This document shows, piece after piece, positions 52,502 through 62,284 of a DNA stretch of 64,000 bases. Source of the stretch: Polytrichum commune (taxonomy: Eukaryota; Streptophyta; Polytrichopsida; Polytrichales; Polytrichaceae); NCBI GenBank assembly GCA_950295325.1, contig OX485803.1, positions 17,732,001-17,796,000 of the forward strand, given 5' to 3'. A model generated the notes under the pieces. It had not been told where the DNA came from and ran no database searches. It was given only the letters and a program-made list of their open reading frames with translations. The position numbers and the translations under genes were made by a program. Positions within the stretch are counted from its first letter, which is position 1, and every line of letters starts with the position of its first letter.

Positions 52502-53050
52502 ACCTTGTCAAGCAAGAATTAGTTTTTGTTCAAGTTTTAAGGGGGTGGGGCATATGCCTCACCTTGTCAAGCAAGAATTAGTTTTTGTTCAAGTTTTAAG
52601 GGGGTGGGGTATATGCCTCACCTCGTGAAGCAGTAATTAGTTTTTGTTCAAGTTTTAAGGGGGTGGGGCATATGCCTCACCTCGTGAAGCAGTAATTAGT
52701 TTTTGTTCAAGTTTTAAGGGGGTGGGACATATGCCTCACCTCGTGAAGCAGTAATTAGTTTTTGTTCAAATTTTAAGGGGGTGGGGCATATGCCTCACCT
52801 TGTGAAGCAGTAATTAGTTTTTGTTCAATTTTTAAGGTGGTGGGGCATATGCCTCACCTTGGGAAGCAGTAATTAGCTTTTGTTCAAGTTTTAAGGGGGT
52901 GGGGCATATGCCTCACCTTGTCAAGCAGTTTTTAGTTTTTGTTCAAGTTTTAAGGGGTTGGGACATATGCCTCACCTTGTCAAGCAGTAATTAGTTTTTG
53001 TTCAAGTTTTAAGGGGGTGGGGCATATGCCTCACCTTGTCAAGCTGTAAT
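52502..53050 (+). repeat. Minisatellite array B, right part: 59-bp unit, about 9 copies
   Basis: Continuation of the array interrupted by the nested transposon. Same unit and palindromic core GGGGCATATGCCTCACC. Variants with CTCGTGAAGC are common here and absent from the left part. Confidence 0.95.
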
Positions 53051-53819
53051 TGGTTTTTATTTTATGATTGTACATAACTCTCATAAAATGAATTCCTCAT
53101 CTTATTGTAGGATCAAGTATTTTTACAAAAATCATCAAATTATAATTTGATTAATGACCAAGCACATTGAACTAAATGTACCCATATTTATAAATTCTTA
53201 TTTATAGCCAATACAATTATAATATGGTCATATTTTCATTGAAATCTATGCATTTGCAATAATTTGTTCATGTGCACTTTTACATATTGAATTGCACTTT
53301 TAATGAAACCGGTGTTGAAAGAGGAAGGGAAAATAAATGCCTACTTTTGCTTAATGAACACCAAGGAAATCAACCCAAAGCCTTGGGAACCTCGTTTGCA
53401 ATAAGAATGCATTCGAGGCCACCTCGGCTCAAGAGGAATCAATCTTGAAGGGGAAGGATCCATGGTTTTCAGAGTACCCACTTGCTCACTCTCACTCATT
53501 ATGCACTTTAGGGAAACCAACTAGATTGGTAATCTAGGAAAATTCGTTGGGAGTGAAAAGAATTGTAGCCTTAAAGATGAAGAAGTTGGCAAATCTGTAA
53601 TATTTAAGGGTTGGGAGTCAACATGTGGGATGCATTCTCGAAGCCCTTGTCGCAAATGTGGTGAACCTACGTGCTCATCTCTAGTCTACAAATGCCACAA
53701 ATCCCAAGGTGGAGATTGTTGAAGCACCCATAGTCTGGAAAACATTATTAGAAAAAATCCAATGCCAACCTTAGGATCAACCATGTAGGAGGGTTGCTTT
53801 TTGAATTAGTAATGAGTAT

Positions 53820-55330
53820 TTTATAAAGTAGATACTCATTTACAAAAAAATTGAACCCCAAGGGTCATCAATACAACTTTGTAGGCCCTTCCTCATGCCA
53901 TTTTTTTCTTTTCCCAATTAAAAAAGAAAGAATGTGTTGCACTTTGGATGGAAATCACTACCTCATTAACGAGATACTCATTTATGACCAAAATTGGACC
54001 CCAAAAATCAACATCAAACCATTGACAAGGCCATCACAAACCATTTTGTCATTCCAATTTGATCTTATCTCCACTACTTCTTATGGGGTGTCCACTTTGG
54101 ATTGGAAACAAACATGTTATTGATGAGATGCCCAAGTCGCATAAAAAAAAAAAAATGCCAATAGTCAATAACAAAATAATGCCCAAGCCCTCATGAACCA
54201 TTTTGTCCTTTTCAAATGGAGTTTATGCCCCTTGAACTTATGTTGATCGAGTTGGATTGGAATTGACCCCCTCGTTGATGAGAGACCCAATTACAAAAGA
54301 CATCAGACCCCCAAGATTCAACTGACAACAACAACACAATTAATAGGTTCCAAATTAATTTTTTGTCCAAAAAACAGTGCGGATGTTCCACTTTGGACTA
54401 GATATGACCCTCTCATGGACAAGATACTCATTTACAATAAAAATTGAACCCAAAAGTTAGCAAGAAAACATTGCCAAGGCCTTGAAAACCCATTTTGTCC
54501 TTTACAAATTGATTTTTTCCAATTAAAAGTAGTATTAGAGTCTTCCTTTGAATTAGAAATGACCTTCATGAGATACCCTTCTACAAAGAAATTGGACCCC
54601 CAAATCTCAACAACACATAGCTAGGCCTCTAGTAAACCATTTTGTGCTTTTGAAGTGGAGTTTTGTCCCATTCAAAAAATGTTTGGTGTTTCTAATTTGG
54701 GGTGGAAAATGACCCTCTTGTTGACAAGACACCTATTTACAAAAAGAATCGGATTCCCAAAATTAGCACCAAAACATTGTCATGGCTCATTCTTTGCAAA
54801 TGAAATGGATGGAGGTTCCGATTTAGATTGGAAGTGAACCTCGTGTTGACAAGATACCCATTTACAAAAACATTATGGTGAATAGAGTTTATTCCCATAA
54901 AAAAAATGTCTAGGGGGTCCACTTTGGAATTGAAATGAACCTCACATTGGTGAGATACCATTTACAACAGAAATTGGACCCCTAAGTTTCAAGAGCAGAA
55001 TATTGCCAAGGCCATGGCGAACCATTTTGTGCTTTTAAAAGGAGTTTTTTCCTTTTTTAAATTTTTTTTTGATGATTCTATTTTGTATTTGAAATGAGTA
55101 TCTTATTAACGCAATACTCAAGTCCAAAAACACTTGGCCCCCAAATTGTGAGCTATAGAATACTTCGAGGGCCCTTGTGAACCATTTTGTCCTTCTAAAA
55201 CTAGGAACTCCCCATTGGCAAAAGTGTGTCAGTCTTCAACTCTTAATCAGAAATGAAAATGTTGAATATAAGATATTCATTTAGACCCAAAAAATTAAAA
55301 GGAATTGGGGGATCATATGAATTCACTTTG
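53820..55330 (+). repeat. Strongly degenerate tandem repeat, period about 150 bp
   Basis: The phrase AACCATTTTGTCCTTTT or a close variant recurs at roughly 53,895, 54,040, 54,200, 54,360, 54,490, 54,640, 54,785, 55,020, 55,180 and 55,320. It is followed each time by GGAGTTT, CACTTTGGATTGGAAATGA, GAGATACCCATTTACAA and ATTGGACCCC blocks. About ten units remain, at low mutual identity. An old satellite or gene-derived amplification. Confidence 0.75.
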
Positions 55331-56930
55331 TCCAACTAGGTGTGTTATCTCACTGATTGGTCTTGAAGATAGGAGATAGACTTATTTCTTAATGTAGATT
55401 TAGATACGTAGTTTATTGTCTATGTTGATGCCATGGATCTCGGATAAGAATTATTTGGCAAAAATGAGGTCATTGAAATTATATTTATCCATAATTCTAG
55501 GGATGACATGTGATTTGAGTGGCATAGTATGTTGGTTTATCATGGGCCTTGGGTGTTCTCAGTGTGAGATGAAGGCCTCGATAAGGATTTTGACCCCCCA
55601 AAAAAAGAAGGTAGAATTAAGCCCAGAAAAGGCATTGATCCTCAACAACAAAGATGATGACATCGTCCCAACATTATATATGTCTAGCACTTTGTTTGTT
55701 TCATTGAGAGATGTTGGGCATTTCCTTCATGAACAACAATATTGGTGTTTGTAGATAACAACAACCCACCATAAGCTCCAAGTTGTACATGTTTGTTGAT
55801 TTATCGTCGTTGGATCTCACACAACTTTCTTTTCATCCAATGTTGTTGACTGCAAATCACGTACTATGGCTTTTTGAAGATCAATAAATGTTGAAAGTAT
55901 TTCAAACCAAAATTTAATATGTGTAGACTTCGATAAGATAAAAGTTCACAATGCCAAATACATATGATTCCAACTGGTTTCTTAGGCACTCAATACTCGA
56001 TGTATTCGTGTTCAAGTCTTCGTAAATATCATGAAAAGTGTACATCTAGTGAAGTGCATGTAGAGTGGGATGCCATGGTATATTTACTTATCATGATCGG
56101 TCATGTGAAACCACCTTTGGGAATGGTCTACAATAGTCTAGCATGTATACAACAACAAATGTTGCGAGTTGCAATATGAGGATGCGCATGCTCAACCTAG
56201 ATTTTTAGTAGACTCTTGATGTTGTTGTGCTAGAGACTCGGTGTCGTGTAAACGTCTAGGGTTTCATGGTGGATATTGCGCAAGTAGGATGGATTGCTTA
56301 AATAGAAATAAGTTATGGTTGTAGACCATACTCCTAGTGAAGGGTCATGAAAGTGCTTGTCTTTTCCGTTGCACACCTTGGTAGATGTATCCAAAAGTGC
56401 ATACGATGTTTATTACAACAGAGATACAAACAACTTTGTTTAAAGAATAAAGCTCTAGCAAGAGTTGTCAATCAATTGTTGTGTGAAGGGGAGCAAGAAC
56501 TACACTAAATATGGTATTTAATGTCACTATGGTAACTTTTTGGATGACGTTTCTTATGAATAAGCATACAAATATTGTCATGGATGATAAGTGAGTTCAT
56601 TTCTTGGCCAAAACCCTACCTTCTCTTGTCAGCAACTTGTGATGAAATATTGTCATATATGATTGAAATTTGGACGAAAAATCACTTGGTAAGTTACGAT
56701 AATTGCAATATTGTAAATCTATAATCCCCCCAAAAATATTATAAGGATTGACAAATAATGTTGGGTTGAAGATTAGTGTTGGTGACACTAAACCACACTT
56801 TACAATTCATATTGAGCAAGATAATTAGAATTGGTGACACTAAACATCATATTTAGTGTAGTCAATTCTTCTAAGCATGTGGCAAGTGAAATTTGGGACC
56901 AATATTTTCTATGAGGAGGTGTTTGTCTTA
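55331..56930. other. No gene recognised
   Basis: A frame at 55,416-55,754 is open for 112 codons but has no known domain. The composition is more mixed than in the surrounding repeats, so the region may be part of the decayed gene that follows. Confidence 0.35.
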
Positions 56931-56934
56931 GAGA

Positions 56935-57450
56935 ATGTTAGATTTCAACTTTAACAATAAGAAGCAGAATCGCAATTTGCCGGGTTGTTTGTTGAAAACT
57001 ATGCTCAACCTCCCATCCCTCGATCACATTTTCGTGCTCCACCAAATTTGGATGCTTCCAATGACTAAATTTGTAAAGACAACCCAACATATTCACGTCG
57101 TCCTTTTATCAAAACACATGATTATATGGGAGAGCGCATCACACATGATTGGATGTTGTGTTGTCAAAGTCACGGCCATCTCAAACCTTGGATTCACATG
57201 CATTATCATTATTGTCTCTAATAAAGTGAAGACATGCCAAGTGTATGTTGGGGATGTCCAACGATGCAATTGCCCCAACAATGGTTGCATTGTTAGTAGT
57301 GGGGAAGCATGGTTACAGTGGGTCTCAAATGTATACCTTCAGTATGTGTTTTCTACGCAAGGTTGACTATGCTCCTAATAATTTCATTCATGCCCCAACT
57401 TTCAACTACAATAAGGGAATGTATCATCCCAAGGTTGCCAATCTAGTCCA
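56935..57450 (+). pseudogene. Decayed SWIM-domain protein, probably transposon-derived
   Basis: A 143-codon frame contains VVKVTAISNLGFTC, then KVKTCQVYVGDVQRCNCPN, which looks like the first part of a SWIM zinc finger (CxC). The expected Cys-x-His part is lost. A frame change follows, after which NNFIHAPTFNYN appears. SWIM fingers occur in MULE transposases and in the FAR1/FHY3 group derived from them. Family assignment is by recall only. Confidence 0.4.
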
Positions 57451-58535
57451 AACATTCCTACTGATGTACTGGATTGGCATATTGCCATTTTGGAGAATAT
57501 GTTAGTTATTGACGTTCCGAATAAGTAGTCCATGTGTCCTTTGCAAATATTGTATGCCAAAGTACAAAAGAGTAAGATATATGTACCACCTTCGCACTTG
57601 ATTTCACCTTGTGATAATTACATTTGGACAAAGTGCCTATGACCATAAGTAGTTGTAGAGCATGAATTCCATGGTAAAACTTCTCAAATGAGTGCAAGCA
57701 TGGTATAGTGGACAAAATATAGTGCTCCGGTATACGAAAATCATTATTTTTTGGGCGAACGCCTATAAGTAATAGGGAAATGTTGTTTAAATCGGGGTTT
57801 TTTCATGGTGACCTCTAGTGTTGTGTTACTTACTAAAATATGAAGTATCAAGATGAGACCTTCAAAACTTGTCTCTAAAACCAATGTTGAAAAGCAAATG
57901 GCTACATGTGGTATTGGACGTAAATTTCATGACCTTAAAATATTTTGAGCTTGGATATATATATATATTTTTCATATTCCTTGAATTTGTTATAAACATG
58001 AGGGCATGATCAAGAAACAATGCAAAAAATCATCAATTTAATGATTTTTTATCATTTTTTGAAACAAATTTTAGGCAATCACTTGTTGAATATCACATGC
58101 TTGCACACCACTTGCACAATCTTCTAAAATGTGTATATTTTTTAATATTTTTTTTCATTTGTCACAAATTGCTTGGCTTTGTAAATCAATTTTTTTCTAT
58201 ATTTTAATGATTTTATTTTTTCTAAATTTCAAAGCTTAGATTTGTAGTTCTCAATCGTTTTCTCTTAAACCTTTGTAGGGATCGAGAGCTATCCACTTTA
58301 TTGTAAAATGCCACATTGGACAACATTTATATAAAAACTTAATGAAATTGAGGTCAAAATAGCCATAATTTTTTTTTAATTATATAATTGCTCACCACTC
58401 ACATGCTAGTTAAATAGATACCACTGGATTTGGTTCTTTTCTATGTAGCAGTGTAACCTGTATCATTGGGAAACACAAAAATGACCATACCTTCAACCCA
58501 TTCATTGGCCAGTTGAGAAAACTTCGCAACATGTT
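57451..58535. other. AT-rich intergenic sequence, no gene recognised
   Basis: Long A and T runs, no open frame of interest, no clear repeat boundary. Confidence 0.5.
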
Positions 58536-58559
58536 TGGGATGCTCTCCTTGATTATGGT

Positions 58560-58729
58560 AGGATCGAGTGCCAAAGGACCTTAAGGCTCTTGAGAAAGCA
58601 CCTAATGTTGCTTATGATGATGTTTTGAAAGATACTCATAGGGTGTGGTGTGTCAAAGGTCATACTGCCACCAGAAGTAATTTAGTAGTTCCTTGGAAGA
58701 TTACACACATCATGGCTATTATCACTTGA
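58560..58729 (+). pseudogene. Short coding-like remnant, unidentified
   Basis: A frame without start codon is open for over 50 codons between stops; it contains LKALEKAPNVAYDDVL and HTATRSNLVVPWK, a distinctly protein-like composition in an AT-rich desert. The family is not known to me. Likely a fragment of a decayed element or gene. Confidence 0.3.
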
Positions 58730-59165
58730 TGCCATGTGGGTCCCTAGTTGGGTTTTCCCCTACGGTGGATTGTTTTGGGTTACCTTCTTGCAATTGAATC
58801 AGTTCAATTTGTACCCCACACAAAAATCAAATAAAACCATTGTTGACGTGCAGGTTGTATGAATGGGGGCTAAGCCTCCTAAACTACATCAAATAGGGTT
58901 ATTAGTGTGAACTTTTGAATAGGATAACACACTAGCAATGACTTGTGGGTTTAAGTTATTATGATAAAGTCAATTTCACTTTTTGAAGATGTGGAGACAT
59001 GCGGAGCCGTGTGAGTGTCTTTGTACTTAAAAAATCCAACAAATTACAGTTATTATCATAGTAAGTATAGTATTATAGATATCTATAAGATGTTAGAGAA
59101 ATTAGTTTTAGTCACACTAATATCCCTATTCAGTGGAGAGAGATTTTGCTCTTACAAACCCAATT

Positions 59166-59198
59166 AGGTGGGGCGGGGGGGCGGGGGGGCGGGGGGTG
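59166..59198 (+). repeat. G-rich tract (GGGGGGC repeats)
   Basis: Three GC-interrupted G runs in tandem on the + strand, able in principle to form a G-quadruplex. Confidence 0.85.
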
Positions 59199-59751
59199 GA
59201 GAGGGAATTATTGCATATGCACATACCTCTCATTCATCCAGCTTAAAAGCCATGAAAAAGTAAGCAACATGTCTTCATTTTTTTCAAGTAGATGTGACAC
59301 TGGAATTAGCCTTAAAGATCATGAATTAGTTTACTCAAAGTCCTTTGAGGTGAAATGGCAACAATCCTATAGGCGGTCGGGTATGCTAGATGGATGAGAG
59401 GTACACTTGTATATGATAATTCCCTCTTGCTCTCCAGGCGGGGGCTTAAGTTGCTACACCCATACCTCCATAATATCACCCTCCGTAATGTCACTCCCTT
59501 TCTTATATCTCAAAACCCTACGGAATGGATGTGCTCAATTTAAATCTCCCTCCTTTTTGTCACATCTCCCTCCCATATATCATGTGTTTTGACATTAAAA
59601 GAATTCATAGAAGAATTCAAACCATACACATCAAGATGTCATCATTGCCATCATTGTCATTATTGCAATATCAACTTTGTATCTTTCCACAAGGTCACAT
59701 GCTACATTAAATCTCTATTATCATGCATCCATGTTAACACTACATACCTCC

Positions 59752-60713
59752 TTAATACCATGTGCACTTTGGTTGCCATGGGCATGATATTAAGGAGGTT
59801 AGAGTGTACTTAACCTCATCTCCACTCTAATTTCTATTGAAAATTAGAAATGAGCACATTCATAATTTGGTGCATGGTCATTCTTCTTGGTCCACATTCG
59901 GTGTACACCTAGTGAGGGGCCCAAGGCTTTCAAAACTAATTTTTTTTTAAAGAAGTTGGACCATGAAAGTTGAACCATGAACTCGGACCATTGAAAAAGG
60001 CCCTCTTTCATGGTCCGACTTCATGGTCCACAGTGTAAACTAACCCTTAATACCACGTGCACTTTGGTTGCCAAGGGCGTGATATTAAAGAGGTTAGAGT
60101 GTACTTAACCTCATCTCCACTCTAATTTCTATTGAAAATTAAAGATGAGCACATTCATAATCTGGTGCATGGTCATTCTTCTTGGTCCACATTCGGTGTA
60201 CACCTAGTGAGGGGCCCAAGGCTTTCAAAACTGATTTTTTTTTTGAAGAAGTTGGACCATGGAAGTTGGACCATGAACTCAGACCATTGAAAAAGTCCTC
60301 TTCCATTATCCGATTTCATGCTCCATAGTGTAAACCAACCCTTAGTACCACGTGCACTTTGGTTGCCAAAGGCATGATATTAAGGAGGTTAGAGTGTACT
60401 TAACCTAATCTCCACTCTATTTTCTATTGAAAATTAAAGATGAGCACATTTCATAATCTGGTGCATGGCCATTCTTCTTGGTCCACATTCGATGTACACC
60501 TAGTGAGGGACAACCAAGGCTTTCAAAACTCATCTTTTAAAGAAGTCGGACCATGGAAGTTGGACCATTGAAAAAGGCCCTCTTCCATGATCCGACTTCA
60601 TAGTCCAGAGTGTAAACCAACCCTTAATACCCACGTGCACTTTGGTTGCCAAGGGCGTGATATTAAGGAGGTTCGAGTGTACTTAACCTAATCTCCACTG
60701 CAATTTCTTAGGA
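59752..60713 (+). repeat. 295-bp tandem repeat, about 3.3 copies
   Basis: Units start at 59,752, 60,047, 60,342 and 60,624 with TTAATACCACGTGCACTTTGG; the first three spacings are 295, 295 and 282 bp and the last unit is cut short. Each full unit also contains an inner inverted pair, GGACCATGAA and TTCATGGTCC, that can fold into a hairpin. No coding capacity. Confidence 0.92.
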
Positions 60714-62284
60714 AAAACCTCGGCCTTGAGCCTTCTACATGTGCAAGGACGAAAGCAAGCAAATCCTGAGTCACGAGCGTCCTCGTCCCTTGATTATTAT
60801 TATTGTTGTTATTATTATTAGCCTTATCATGATAAGGTGAGTTCCTCGAAACCCATTGATACCAAGAGGAAACGAAGTTAAACCGCGCAGTGTGAATGCT
60901 CCTCCACTTGAGAGCATTGCCGTGACCTGGATTCCAGGCATGTGGACGGCACACGCCTACCTGCCATCGTGGCAATTTTCCAGCCTTTTCTTCTGCTGAC
61001 GCCGCCATTTTCATTCTATTCGTAGGATATTATTGGTGGGCCGCCGGCAAATCGGGAAAAGGATTTGACAAGTGGGATGCTCGGCGTGTGGATGGCACAC
61101 GCTCCCATGCCAGACTGGCACTTCCTTCGCCGTTACTTGTGGTACATCGCTTCTGCAGGTTAAGGCCCCCTGGACACTAGTAAGTTACTAACTGGAAGGG
61201 TTAGAAGTGTCTTCTCTCAAACAGAGGGAGAGAGAGAGAGAAAAGTATCGCATACCAGTGTGCCCCTCATTCATCCAACATCCATCCATGAAATAGGATG
61301 AAGTCCGGAGATTACATCCGTTCGTTGGATGAGTTTTATAGACCCTAAATTAAGTCTACATCAAGTCATTTGAGATGAATCGGCCACAAACTTACATGTG
61401 GTCAGATTTTGATGTTGGGATGGATGAGAAATATATTCTCTCTATCTCTATTCAAACACCATCCTTATTCTTAGCTACTGGATGCAAATTGCGAGATGGT
61501 TCAATATTCTCCGAGTAGAATGAGCATTTCTAGTATTATTCTAAGGATTGACATGACAACTCAAAAGTTGGTGCTCCACACCCACTCAACTCTGATCACT
61601 TTAGGCACACCTATAGAACCACTTAAGAAGAAGAAGATCGCATGGGTGCTCTTTGAAAGTTCCTCGCAAACTGAGGTTTACTCACCTTAATCCCATTCTT
61701 ATGACATTGGGTTTGTACAAGATTTGCTAAGTGATTGGATTTTGCTCTTGCATTTGTTGCACATTGGATGAGACCAAACTTTTGTGAAGTAACAATGATA
61801 GTCTAGTCTACATTACACGAAATAGGTTCCTTTCTGCAACTAACATTAATTTCCCGACATTTTGTAAATATCCAAAATTATTATCTCACGTGTATAGTAG
61901 TTGTGATATTCACCCAAATTGCTAAAGTAAATAAAAATTTAAGACAAACCTACACAACAATGGCATATACACTCACATGATTCCACGTGCCTCCACCTGT
62001 AGTAAGTGAATTTGACTTCATATGAATTGGAACCGCAAGTCAACACAATAAGTGCCATTATTCAAAAGGTAACATTAATGAGCCTATTCAGTGTAGAGAG
62101 GTTGAGAGCTTTAAGTATGAGCTTCCTTCTAGTGGCGGAAAAGAGCCTCTCATGGATGCTTGTTCATTCTCATTCCACTTTACACTTGAGCTTCTCAATA
62201 TGAGAGAATGACATTTTACTGGACTTACAATGCTTAGACGGCACCTCCATGGACCCATGTACACCAAGCTTTTATTGAAATTCC
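60714..62284. other. Intergenic, no supported gene
   Basis: On the minus strand 61,014-60,688 is open for 108 codons, but it includes an Asn run from an ATT/GTT microsatellite (about 60,792-60,822) and shows no domain. Two short imperfect copies of a block with GGCACACGC lie near 60,945 and 61,100. Remaining sequence is unremarkable. Confidence 0.45.

Larger units (their letters stand above)
46681..53315. mobile_element. Large element with inverted ends, filled with palindrome-core minisatellites
   Basis: The left end ACACCGGTTTCGTTAAAAG and the reverse complement of the right end ACACCGGTTTCATTAAAAG differ at one position, and both continue with TGCA. AAAAGTGCA motifs recur just inside both ends, in the manner of subterminal repeats. 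Length is about 6.6 kb. A GAAA direct repeat borders AACACCGG on both sides but is too short to prove a target duplication. Ends beginning CAC fit CACTA-type elements, but the required 3-bp duplication is not seen. It contains two minisatellite arrays, a small open-frame remnant and a nested transposon. Confidence 0.6.

Noticed and set aside
47731-53050. CRISPR-like array of palindromic repeats
   Set aside because: Eukaryotic context, spacers are themselves repeated and not unique, and no cas genes exist; it is a minisatellite.
46679-53317. 3-bp target duplication of a CACTA element at the large inverted-end element
   Set aside because: The bases next to CACCGG (AAA left, TTG right) do not match; only a GAAA repeat outside AACACCGG was found, too short to rely on.
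60688-61014. 108-codon minus-strand frame with an Asn run
   Set aside because: The Asn run is an ATT/GTT microsatellite; no domain, no splice or promoter signal.
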